Shown here: positions 1 through 11,272 of the stretch, one piece after another
Layout of the letters: every line of letters starts with the position of its first letter
Position numbering within the stretch: position 1 is the first letter of the stretch
From: Neospora caninum Liverpool
Lineage: Eukaryota; Apicomplexa; Conoidasida; Eucoccidiorida; Sarcocystidae
Assembly (NCBI RefSeq): GCF_000208865.1
Contig: NC_018390.1
Coordinates: 1,412,790-1,476,789 of the forward strand
DNA length: 64,000 nucleotides
Direction: 5' to 3'
Notes under the pieces: model-generated
What the model was told of the DNA's origin: nothing
Seen by the model: only the letters and a program-made list of their open reading frames with translations
The model's database searches: none
Made by a program: the position numbers and the translations under genes

Positions 1-2502
1 ATCGCCAGACGCGCTTCTGCTGTTGTAGACACTCTGCCTGTTTTGGGGTATGTGGCAGCGGAAGCGCTGGCGAAAACGTATTTCGCTTCAGGTAGTTTTT
101 TCCACGGAAACGCACGCCCGGTCGAATTGCATTGGCAGCCTGCTGACCTGCTTAGACGCGTGGTGGGACGCTAACACGGTTGCGCCGCTCGATGGCCAGG
201 CCGAGAAAATCAACATCAGCCACAAAGTTGGAAGACATACTCGATGCAGAAACAGGGAATGGCGGAGAAGCAAGCTATTCAGAACCTTTTCCGCAGCTGA
301 TGTGTTGAGCAAGACACGCTGAGGGTTCGCATGTCTCTCCCCGTCATTGACTTCTGGACCAATGCTGTGGCGTGTCGAGACGAGGGCTTCCTGTTTTCAC
401 AGAGAAAACACATCCTAGTGGTTTACCGAACTTGATAAAAATCCGAGACAACTAGTCCCACGGACACCATTTTCCTCCCTCTGGCGTTTCCGTGGCCTTA
501 ATTTCTTTTTAGTTTTCCCCCCCCACTCACTAGGAGGCAGACGTAACGATAAGCCTAACTAGAGATACATGTACGTAAGCATAGATTTATAGTTGATGAT
601 CACATTAGAAGACGGATGGACAAGTGAGACTTCTCTGATTTGCGATTTGTCTTCGTTATTTCCTACACGTCGACGGCCTGGGCCAAACCCTCGAAACAGA
701 AACCCATACTCGGGTGCGCTCCCGATATGCGCCTGTGAGATCCTTGAAAGGGCACTGATTCCACCGGGATTTGCCCTAGGGTTGATCTTCCAGTCCTGCG
801 AAGCTCCCAATGAAAGCTCTTCCATGGATAGACGTCGAAAAGATACTAAAATTGTCACGAAGTGTTGTCTTTTCGAGCGGAGACAGGGCGCGCGGACCCC
901 GTAGTTTCAGTGAAACTACTTGCCTTTTTCACGATGTCTACACCTACGGGGTGTGATGGTTTCCTCTTTGACTAATAGGGCTTCGTGCGTAAGGAGTCTT
1001 TTGATGTCAGCAGATATCCAGTGTTTCTTCTCCCTGACGAGCGTGGTTTCTATTGCTCAGGCTTCGCTTTACGTTGGCACCACTCTCCTTCCATTTCCCC
1101 CCGTGGTTTTCATCGATCAGATCCAATTCTCCCTCTAGGAGACCGAACATTCTATCGATTCGCTCCTACTTGCACCCTTTCAGACCGTTTGACGCAATAG
1201 AGAACGCGACGGGCCCTCTGAGAAAACTCGTGCGTAACACTTGACTGCGTCCCGACTCCGGACACCTCGGAAGACCCCACAAACAACAGCCCCCACCACG
1301 CCACGTCGGAACGCATCTAGTCTACGCACAACATGCGACGAAATATATACATGTATATAGAGCAGTTTCAACGGAGAGGACGAAGAAAGAGCTTCGTCCA
1401 AATTGGCCATGCCTATACACGGTGTCTAGACCCCATTGTATTGTACTCGATGCTCACCTCTACTGAACTGCATTGGTCTTAAGGAAAAGAGCGAAGACGT
1501 CTGGCGAAAAGGAAGCCGCAGTTAAAACGAAGATCGGCCACGCTTTTCTCTCTGTTTTTTTTTGTGACTGGCCGCTTCTTGCGCTCGCGTTCGACTCACT
1601 CGCTGGTCACCCGCGCCTTGCCGGTTCCCGCAAATCGCTGCTCTGCATGCGATGCTCAACGGGAAACGAAGGCGCCGGGTGGCTGTCGGCGTATCTGCGA
1701 CATTTGAGTGCCTTTTCTGCCCCGCCTCGTCTTTTTTCCCCTGTTTTCTCTTCGTCGAGCATGAGAGAAGACGCGCTTTCCTGCGCAGCGAGGGATAGCA
1801 CACACTGCCAATGCCACCGGGCTGGCCGGCGCTGTGGAGTCGAGGGAGGCTAGCAAGCGAAGCACAGAGAAGCCTGTCGCACAGTTATAGACGAAAAAAG
1901 CGAGGAGAGGAGAAACAAAAACGACGAGAATGTTTCTCCCTCCTCTCCGACTGTTTTTTGTCGCGAGTACGGGGTACAGAGTCTCTGCCGGCCGCCCGCC
2001 TCCCTCTCTGGCGGCTCTGGAGAAACGACGGCACACTGGAGCCGTGTTTCGCCGTTGCAATTTCGCAGAAACAGACGCAAGGAAAAGGCTGCCGTTTCTC
2101 AACCGCGGGAAAAGAGCAAAACTTTCAACGGAATGCAAAACTGACTGCCTCAGTGTCGGTCCATTGCCTCGCAGCCGCGCCGCTGTCAAATCTTCCTGTG
2201 GTGCTCGCGTTTGGGAAGAGCTGTCCAGTGTGCTCTCCAGTGATTCTTCAGCTGCCATGAGGCACTGCTTCCTGCTCTGGCGCTTTTCCCTTTCTTTTCT
2301 TTCGTGATCTCTTCTTCACGTTCTCGTCTCTGTTCCAAAGACCCGTGAAACGCCTCCTGGTTTGTCGACAGGCCGAGAACCCACCGGGAAAAAAGAGAAG
2401 CCTCAGCCAAGACCAGTCCTCCTTCTCCAGATCACACAGAAGGCGCTCGCGAGTCTCCCCTTTGTATCTCGATCGAAACTTTTCTACCTTCTCGATGCCG
2501 GT
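1..2502. other. Intergenic / 5' region of the first gene
   Basis: I see no convincing coding exon here. The open frames are short, have no recognisable motif and overlap on both strands. The stretch holds a perfect inverted repeat at 901-919 and one TGCATGC at 1644-1650, about 0.86 kb upstream of the start codon at 2503. The last kilobase is pyrimidine-rich, as is common 5' of coccidian genes, and probably includes the promoter and 5' UTR of the membrane-protein gene. Confidence 0.5.
901..919. repeat. Perfect inverted repeat (9-bp arms, 1-base centre)
   Basis: GTAGTTTCA at 901-909 is followed by one G and then TGAAACTAC at 911-919, the exact reverse complement. It lies in non-coding DNA. With a 1-base centre it reads as a palindromic protein-binding site rather than a stable RNA hairpin. 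No function is known to me. Confidence 0.6.
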
Positions 2503-5500
2503 ATGAGACGCGGCTGCGCGAAACACTCTCGGGGGAAGCGGGCGTCCCGCGCCGCCCGCCTTCCCCCTCCGTTTCCGCGTCATTTTTCGTCTTCTTCATT
2601 CTCGGTGTCTTCGTCTCCTTTTCTCTCTCCTCTCTCTCTCCACCTCTCTTCCCTCTCTTCCGTGCACATCATCTGTGTGTCTCCTGTCGCTGCTTCTGTC
2701 TTCTCTTCCGACGTGCCTGGGTCTCCTCTCTCCACTTGCAAGGCACGAAGGACCGTGTCTTTGTTGCGCTCGGTTCTTCTCCTGCTCGGCCTTCTTGTGA
2801 CTATCTGGAGCGACGCCTCGACAGCATCGGCCGCTCCCTCTCCTCGCAGACTGCAGGAGAACTTTGTTGGGCTGCCAGCTCTGCCGTTCTTGACGCCGCC
2901 TCCTGATTCCCTGGACGTTTCTTCTTCGCATTCCTCTTCTGCAGTAACGTCTTTCAACTCTTCTTTTCCATCCCTCTTATCTCCGCGGCCTTCTGAGCGT
3001 CTGACGCACTCTCTGACTTCTGTTACCTTCACGTCTTCCTGGCAGTCCTCGGAGGCCTTCTCTCCGCCTCAGCCTCCACCTCTCTCTGACGGCCAGCTCC
3101 TCCCCGTAGCTAGGCGCTCGCCTGCTTCTTCTCTCCTTGTCTATCGCGGAATTGTCTTCCCAACAGCTACTTCCGAGTCTCTGCTGGCTTCTCACTCTTC
3201 TTCATCCGCGTCATCTTCTTCCCCATCTTCATCAGCCTCATCACAGGCCCCTGCCTCCTCGTCTCGTGCGGCCCCGCCGGTTAGCCGGAGACCGTTCTCG
3301 TCCGACTTTTCCTTGGGGTACTTTGCGCCTCTGAAGGACCAGGTGTTTCCTGTAGCTGTCCCGGCTGCCTTCCTCTCAGCGGCGCCGTCTTGCCGCGGCG
3401 GCGCAGCCTGCAGAGACCGCGCGCGGTCCTCGGGAGCGCTTTCGCCCCGAGAAAAAAAGGGAGAGAAAGAGGAAGACCTTCGAGCGTGGGGCCCGTTCTT
3501 TGTCCGCGTCCGAGGGCTGGTCGACGCAGCTGATCTCCAGAGCGAAATCCAGGCCTCTGAAGGCTCGGACTTTTTCGCGAGCTCCATCGATCCACACGTC
3601 GCCTTCTTTTCCAAGTCGCGCACTTCCCTGCCTTCCGGGACGCACCCAGGCGAGAAGGCAAATCCGGAAGGAAGCAAGAAACAAGGGATCGAACCATCCT
3701 CCCCGCCGCACCCGCTGCATCCTCCTGCTTCACCTTCTTCATCTTCTCATCCGTCTTCTTCACTTTCCGCTTCCCTCCCCAGCGCCTCGTCCCGCGCCGT
3801 CTCGCCTGCTGAGGGAGTGGCAATTCGCAGTCGAGAGAACGGGGACGGTGCGGCTGTGCGGATGAGAGAAGGCGGCGAGTGGGGCGGGCGCGCGAGAGAG
3901 AACGTCTCCGAAACGACGGAAGGAAATCCTGGAAAATCGCTCGCGGGAGGCGAAACGGACGAGGCGAGAGACACAGACGACGGGCGAGACGCTCAAGACC
4001 CGTCAGCGAATCCTGGCAAAAACGCCCTCGGCAGACAGTCCGAGCCGCCGTCGGCTGACGAGAGAAAGGGAAAAGGAAAGGATTCCGCTGAAGATACAGC
4101 CGAACAATCAAGAGCGCGATTGGGAGCGGAAGACCGAGCTGAGGCGAGCGGCACTGACCAGGAGAAGGAAGGAACAGCAGAAGGATTCGGCCACGGAGAC
4201 GATGATCACACATTCTCTTTGCCACCCGCGTCTGACGCCTCTCCTTCCTCTTCTTCTTCTTCCTCTTCTTCCTCCTCTTCTTCCTCGTCTTCATCGTCTG
4301 ACGATTTCAGAAGCCGCCTTTCTGGTTTTCTGTCCTCGACCTCGCCGTTCGCGTCGATTCCTCGTCAGGGGAGCTGGCTAGCTGAGCGCACGCAGCCGCG
4401 TGCTCAGGCCGTCTTCGACGATGCATGTGTTGCTGTTTACCTGATCGCTTCTGTCTCTTCTCCTTCTTCCTCTTCTCCCCCTTCTTCGATGAGAGGCGAC
4501 GCGAGAGACCGCCAGAGTCGTGTAGGAGGTGCGCGCCGAGAACTGCGAGCTGAAGAAGAGAGACAGACATCGACATCTGCCTCTGAAACAAACGCGAGGC
4601 CAGAAGGGAAAGACGAACAAGACGATTTCCTCCCCACCTCGTGTGAGGAGGCCTTCCGACGCTTCGACAAACAGGCGGGGAGAGACAGACAGAGCCGGTC
4701 CGTCCAGGGCACTGTTAATCTAACCGGGAGCGACAGCAGTTCCGGTGATTCTCCAGGTCCCCAGAAAGCCCAAGATACAAACCCCCAAACAAATGTATCT
4801 TCTGTGCCGTGGCGGAAGGGAAAGGCGCCGGTGTTTTGTAACCCTCTGATTCACACGAGCAGCATGCGTCAGTATCTGTCTTTTCTTCTTCCGCAGGAGT
4901 TTATTGTTTACCTTGTCTCTCATTATGATGTGGACATCCTCTCGAACCCGGGCGACTCTTTCTTCTCTTCCTCTCTTTTGCCTCTCTCTCCTTCTACACC
5001 TCCGTCTCCTTCCTCTCCTTCGTCAGCTTCCTTTTCTTCCTCTCCTCCTTCCTCTCCTTCGTCAGCTTCCTTTTCTTCCTCTCCTCCTTCCTCTCCTTCG
5101 TCAGCTTCCTTTTCTTCCTCTCCTCCTTCCTCTCCTTCGTCAGCTTCCTTTTCTTCCTCTCCTCCTTCCTCTCCTTCGTCTGCTTCCTTTTCTTCCTCTC
5201 CTCCTTCCTCTCCTTCGTCTGCTTCCTTTTCTTCCTCTCCTCCTTCCTCTCCTTCGTCTGCTTCCTTTTCTTCCTCTCCTCCTTCCTCTCCTCCTTTCTC
5301 TCGTTCTTCCTCTCGTTCTTCCTCTCCTCCTTCCTCTCCTTCGTCAGCTTCCTTTTCTTCCTCTCCTCCTTCCTCTCCTTCGTCAGCTTCCTTTTCTTCC
5401 TCTCCTCCTTCCTCTCCTTCGTCAGCTTCCTTTTCTTCCTCTCCTCCTTCCTCTCCTTCGTCTGCTTCCTTTTCTTCCTCTCCTCCTTCCTCTCCTTCGT

Positions 5501-8500
5501 CTGCTTCCTTTTCTTCCTCTCCTCCTTCCTCTCCTCCTTTCTCTCGTTCTTCCTCTCGTTCTTCCTCTCCTCCTTCCTCTCCTTCGTCTGCTTCCTTTTC
5601 TTCCTCTCCTCCTTCCTCTCCTTCGTCTGCTTCCTTTTCTTCCTCTCCTCCTTCCTCTCCTCCTTTCTCTCGTTCTTCCTCTCGTTCTTCCTCTCCTTCT
5701 CTGCCGGTGCATAGCATCTCCCGCCGCCTCGAGGCGGAATCTGGAGAGGCAGGTCTGCCCTCTGCCGGTGGCGTTTCCGCGTCTACAGCTAGTCCCCCCC
5801 CGTTGCTGTCGGCTGCCTCGCCTGGAACGGGAGAGGAACCGCATGCACTGCTGGAGCTGCGTGCGACGGTGACGCGCGCGTCCCCAGAGACGCCCTCTGC
5901 GCTCGGAGAGAAAGGATCCGACAGAGACACCGCGCAGGCGGGTGCGAAGGTGGGCGATGGCGGGATGCATCGAGAGGGAAAGGTGCGACTCGGCGTTTGC
6001 TATCGCGGGCCGAGTCCAGCACGAAGAACCAAGGCGCTTTTTGCAGATCTTGCTGACCTGCAAAAAGGCGATTACCCAGACGTGTCGCCCGGCTCCGCCT
6101 CGCCTCTCGGGTCGGAGGCTGCGCGTGGAGATATCTTTGAAATCGGCGAACTTGTCTTTCACAGAGCCCCCGTTCTCTCCCTCGCTGTAGACGATCCTTC
6201 CTGGCCGTTCCCCTTCTTCGCCTGGCCGTCCCTCCACGCCTCGGAGGCGAGAGATGGAGAAACGACACAGAGAGAAACTGAAAAGGCTGCAAAGATCAAA
6301 AGAGGCGCGGATGTGATTTCTGCAGCATCTCCCTCGTGGCAAAGTTCCCTGTACTTAGGGATGAAAGACAAGGAAACTGTACACATGCGCCGCTTCATCA
6401 ATGCAGGCTGGGACTATCAGAGAGATATTGGTAAGGCGAGGAGACGCGTCTCAGACCCGGTGTCTCCTGGGTTTCGACAATCCGACAAAAAATGCCGTTT
6501 TCGTTTCCCTCCACTCGCCTGTGCCAGTTAACACGATGAAATCTGTCTAGTCTTATGCTTTATATATTACGTGTATGATATTCACCTGCATATACGCATT
6601 TCGTTATACACATACTTTACACATAAACAGAGTTACAGGAGTAGTTAGTAGAACGGCACGCGCGGACGGGGAGCAGTCTCTCTCTATTTCTGTTGAGGCG
6701 GACATGTGCAGAGACAGGATAACGGAGGCCTGCGGGGGGTCGAGGGTTTGGAGAGGAAGTTGCGCAAGAAATTCGCGACTTCTTCACCCTCTATCCTTGC
6801 GTTATTTTTGGCAAGAGGGGACTCTCCCGGTGCAAAGCGTCAACGCATGTCGGTACTTCCACATCTACCATCAGATGTATTGTTTCATCGATCTATGCAT
6901 ATCTATATCTATATATAGGTAGATATATAGATCGGTAAATACGTAGATGCATATATGTTCCTATGGGCGATTTGTGGGTTACTGTGTTCTGTCTTTTTGC
7001 TGAGCAGAAGGCTTCAACTTGACTGCGTTCAACCGCCTCGTGCTCAAGTCGGTCCCTAGACACTCGGGGTTTCGCTGCCCAGGTAAGCCCGATGGAGCAA
7101 ACAGGATCAGCAGCTTGAAGCTCAAAAGTGGAGAAGGGAAATGGTGAAGATACAGCAGAGACGAGCCGAGGGGAAAGGCGCGTGGGCGCGAAAGAGAGAC
7201 GAGGAAACGGAGCGAGAGAGAGAGAGAGACAGCACTCGAGAGAAGGAGAAGCATGACAAGGAATGCCTCTGCTTGGTTCTTGTGTTTTGATGGCACGCCT
7301 CTTTCCAGGATTTTGGGAGCAACACGCGTTCCTCGGCGACGCCCCCTCGGCGTTTTCTCCGGAGATCAACGGCACGGACCCCGGCCTCGGCATGCTTCGC
7401 TTTGAGTACGCCTCAGTTTTTCACTCCCTCTTTCCGCTTCTGGCTTTTGGCAGCGGTTCTGTGCAAAGCGCGAAACTGCTTGTGGGCTTTGCTATTTGTT
7501 CTGGGTTTTCTCAATGCCAAGCGTGAACCGGCTCGGCGTGATGCGAGGACTCCTCGCCTGCTCTGCTCACGCTTCCACCACGTTCGGGTCGCTGCGTATA
7601 AGTCTCTATCCTGAGACACCCGTGTGTGTTTCTCCTTTCGAGTTGCCCCTCTCGTCCTCTTCGTCGAGGATCTTCTCATCCTTGAATCTGCATCGCGCTC
7701 CCACCTCTCTCGTCCTTGCTATCCTGTTGTATCTCTTTCTCTCTGTATGTCGCATCTCTTTGTCTTTTTCTCGCTGTCGTCCACTGCCTTCCCTTTACTT
7801 TCTTGTCTCTTCTTCTCGCTGTTTTGCTCTGTTTTGCTGTCCCTGTCTGTCTTCTCGCTTCTCGTCGGCGCGTGGACGTTCTCTCTCGTGCCCGTTGCGG
7901 CTTCCAGAATGCGCGAGCGCTATCGGGACGAGAGCTCCAGCAACTTGTTTGACGGCGGGTTCGTTCCGACGCTGAATCTGCGCACCTTCGCCTGCTTCTA
8001 CGCGAACGAAGCGGATCCGCAAGGCCTGCCGATCGCCGAGGTCGTCTTCGTGATGGGTACGGAAAAACCCTTTCTGGAGTCTCCGAAAACGCGGTTCTCT
8101 CTGCTGCCAAGGCAAAACGCGCGTCGGAGGTGCCGTTTTCCTTCCGCGACAGAGATTCGCCCCTCTTCCCGCCACACCATTTTTTCCTCTTCATTTTCAC
8201 GACGTTTGCCCCTTTGCGTCGTGTCCTTGTTCCGTGCGCTTCGCGTCGCGGGTTCCCCGAAGCGGTGCGCATCGCTTTTTTTGCTCTCCCTGCCAAGGCG
8301 ACAGTCGTTTTTCTTTCTCGTGTAAAAGGCCTTCTGGGCTGTTATCGCCTCCCGCGGATGCGTGTGAGAGGAGGACTCGCGTTTCGACGTTTTCACCTCG
8401 GAAAGAGGCGCCTGTTCTCCCGCGCTCGCGCAGTGGCGTCTTGGTGAGGTCCGCGTGGGCGGGGAAGAACGGACCTGGTTGTTTCTGTCTGGGCTCTGTT

Positions 8501-9685
8501 TTTCGCAGACTCCAAAGACGCCGTGCTTATCGTCTTGTTCGTCCTCAGCTTGGTCATGGGCGTTCCGATCTGTTGCGGCATCTCCTTTTCCTGCCACGCC
8601 CTCAAACACCGCAGGTCCGCCCGCCTCGCGGAGCAGAAAGTGGAGGAAACGGAAAGGCGAAGAAAGGGGCGAAGGGGAAGAGGCAACGACGAGGGGGGGG
8701 GGCGGGAAGACGAACGGAGAAAGCCTACATGCGTCGGTCTTCGAGCGCAGCTAGATCTCACCTTCATCCACATGGAAATGCCCCTAGATATAGAGTCAGA
8801 TAGGCGTTTGAAGAGTTTTTCGTGTGTCTCTCTTTGGTTTCTCATAGAAAGTTATCGTGTGTCTCGACATTCGAGATGGGGCCAGGCCGCTGCTTTGTGG
8901 CTAACGCGGGGGAGACTGGGAATGCGCGTTTGCGGGATTTTCCCTGTAGGCTGCGACGAGCCTTGCGGCGTCTCCGACTCGTTCAGCAACGCGACGCAGT
9001 GAGTGACGGAGTCCGGTCGAACTCAAAGAGACTGAACAGATGAAACGGAAGAAAGGAAGAGAGAAGACACAGAGGGAGAAATACAAGATGAACGGAACCA
9101 AGAAGAAAGAAGAGAGATGGAAGGAAAACACGGAGATAAAAGATGCGAGATGGAGAAATATAAAAAAAAAGGAACCAAGCCGAAAGAGAGAGAAGCGAGA
9201 GTTGTAAAGTAGAGAGGGTCAGGTGGCCAGGAAATGCGAGGGAGTCCAAAGGGTTGAGAGAGAGAACCAGGCAAGAAGGCACATGCGAGTCGGGAGAAGC
9301 GTGAATGAGACGAGACGCGGATGGAGGAGGCCTGGAGGAGCATGCGGCAGAAAGGAAGGCCGTGAATATGACGGGTGAGAAAAGAGCGACAGGAAGGGGA
9401 AAGGTAGGGGATCTCGAGTAGTTTTTTGTTGTTTTTCTGTCGTTGCCTTCACTCAATCTCGACGCAACGAGCACAACAGCGAGCGCCGGCTTTGTCTTCT
9501 CTACAGTGACTCTGTTTCTCGCGGGTGCGTTTGCGCAGATTGAACTTCACCTCATGCAGGAGCTGGGCGTGAGTCCCCAGATCGACGAAGACGACGAGGA
9601 GGATGAAGAAGACGAAGGCGTCTCACACGACCTCCCGAAAGCGTGCGAAGTCTCCACCGCCGAAACCAGTGCAGCAGTGCGCTAG
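2503..9685 (+). CDS. Ser/Pro-rich single-pass membrane protein with coding minisatellite, function unknown
   Basis: The model has six exons: 2503-6430, 7008-7082, 7309-7405, 7908-8056, 8509-8639 and 9539-9685. All have AG acceptors and GT donors and stay in frame, giving 1508 residues. The last donor (AAA|GTGGAG at 8639) is weak. The ATG at 2503 is the first in the open frame, which upstream begins with TTG. A hydrophobic stretch at about residues 86-103 (SVLLLLGLLVTIW) looks like a recessed signal peptide or signal anchor. A Ser/Pro/acidic region follows, then the 39-bp repeat array at about residues 836-1065. The last 200 residues look like the conserved part. They end in one transmembrane segment at about 1420-1445 (LIVLFVLSLVMG) and a short acidic tail (DEDDEEDEEDE). 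The inferred topology is type I, with a large lumenal or extracellular domain. I do not recognise the family. Codon content is normal outside the repeats. Confidence 0.75.
5004..5696 (+). repeat. 39-bp coding tandem repeat (minisatellite)
   Basis: The 13-codon unit encodes SPSSASFSSSPPS. It occurs about 14 times in blocks of 7, 5 and 2 copies, each block closed by a variant unit containing PPFSRSSSRSS. Unit sequences are nearly identical, differing mainly by GTCAGC/GTCTGC (still Ser-Ala), which points to recent expansion or homogenisation. The array sits in exon 1 of the membrane-protein gene. Both the opposite strand and a second + frame are also open across it (Glu/Lys-rich and Leu/Pro-rich), so shadow reading frames of over 300 codons appear here. 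Confidence 0.95.
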
Positions 9686-9972
9686 AAACAAAGAGAAAAG
9701 GAGAGAAGGAAAGCGAGGAGAGAGAGAGAGAGGAGAGAACAAGAACGAGGCGAGAACAAGAATGAGAGAAGATTAGAGGTCACGCGAAAAGATGGGGCAG
9801 AGGGTGGAAGAGTAGGACAGGGGAGAAAGGAGGACACCCGAGCGTCATTCACAGAGGGAAAGAGAAGTCATGGCGTGCCCGCTTCGGCAGGATCTTTTTC
9901 AAGTTGGAAAAAGAACAATACCCCGCCAGCTCCTCCGCTATCTGTGTATTTACGCATTTATACATATAATGA

Positions 9973-10011
<39 letters not shown>

Positions 10012-11272
10012 CGGCGGAGAATGGGGAAGCCTGTTAGTCTGTCTGCAGCTATGAACGGGGTAAAGAGGGTGGAGGGCTTTCGACATCTCGGAGTGGACAC
10101 TGCTTGCGCTTCCTTTCGAGTGCTCTAGGCGCTTGCCAGGTCCAAGAAACGACTTGTTAAAACACATGTGCATGTCGATGCATATCGAACTGTCTCCATA
10201 GCCGTGTCCGTGTATCTACAGGTGCCTACGATTCCTCTGTATCTGCCGATGTATCTAGGCGCAGTTCGATGTGTCGCAGTCTCTTTTCTTTTTCGGGTCA
10301 CACCCGTTTCCCTTCGTTTCGTAGACCTGCGTGCGCTTGCCTCTTCCACGGCGTGGGTGAACGCGCGCGCACGTGTGCGACGCCTTTTTTGCCGTTCCCA
10401 TCGTTAATGGGTGGCGATTTTCCTCTTTTTAAAACAGTTTCTCTCTTCAGGGAAAGCTTCTCTCCCGCAGAAACATGAGCAGACATTTCCCCATCTTTAG
10501 GGCTGTGTTTCTGATAGCCTTTTGAACAAAAAGTGGCAAGTGCGACGGGCCCCAGCGCCCCACCTTTCTTGTGCCCATCGCTGGAACAAAACAACGACTC
10601 TGCAGGTGTAGATACAGCGCAGCTCTCGGCGCGTCGAGGGCGGAGCGCAGAAGCACTCAGGACTTGTGCTTTTTCGTGCCAGATGAAAACTCCCGAAAAT
10701 ATCGCACGGGTCTCCTTTCTCCGGGTGCCGTCGTTTTTCGTGCAAAACGGAAGACACGAAAAACGGGGGGACGATCGTCGTCCTGACCGACTCTGAAGAT
10801 CTAAGGAAGCACGAGTCTTGGAGGTGACTCCTTGCTTCCGTTCTTCCTTCTTTCTTGCCTTTCCTTCCCTTTCTGCGCTTTTCTCTGTTCTCTCGTTCCG
10901 TCGCTGTTGTTCGTTTTCGCACGTCTAGAGTTTCCAGCTTGTCGCTTCCCAGTGGGGGACAGTCAGAGACTGAGACCTCTCGCGCAGCTGCAGAGACCCG
11001 CAAGCAGCCGGAGCGAGCGGAAACAGAGAGCCGCTTTGTCAAGATGCGCGCACATTCGTCGGGCACGATCGCAGAGAGCGACCGGCCGCAGAAACGCCTC
11101 CAGAGGGCGGCAAAGCGGACGTGTCACGGAGCAGAAAGCGAGAGACCTAAGCGGGGTTGTTTCTGCTTCGCCCTCTCCGTTTCCTTCGCACCTCGCTCTC
11201 CAACTGGGCCGTCGCGTTTCTCTCTATGATGCTCGACGACTTGCTTCGGGCTGCAAAGCGAACGTCCCCGTT
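9686..11272. other. Intergenic region between convergent genes
   Basis: This is the shared 3' flank of the membrane-protein gene (+) and the coiled-coil gene (-). It has a purine-rich GAGA tract just after 9685 and a (TA)n run at 9979-10009. I found no exon with coherent splice signals and protein-like composition. Confidence 0.5.
9979..10009. repeat. (TA)n microsatellite
   Basis: An uninterrupted TA dinucleotide run of about 31 bases in the intergenic region between the first two genes. Confidence 0.95.

Noticed and set aside
4904..5930. Three other long open frames over the Ser/Pro repeat (Leu/Pro-rich on +, Glu/Lys-rich and Arg-rich on -)
   Set aside because: They exist only because the 39-base unit has no stop codon in those frames. 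They lack start context, splice partners and non-repeat flanks. The Ser/Pro frame continues into conserved-looking exons.
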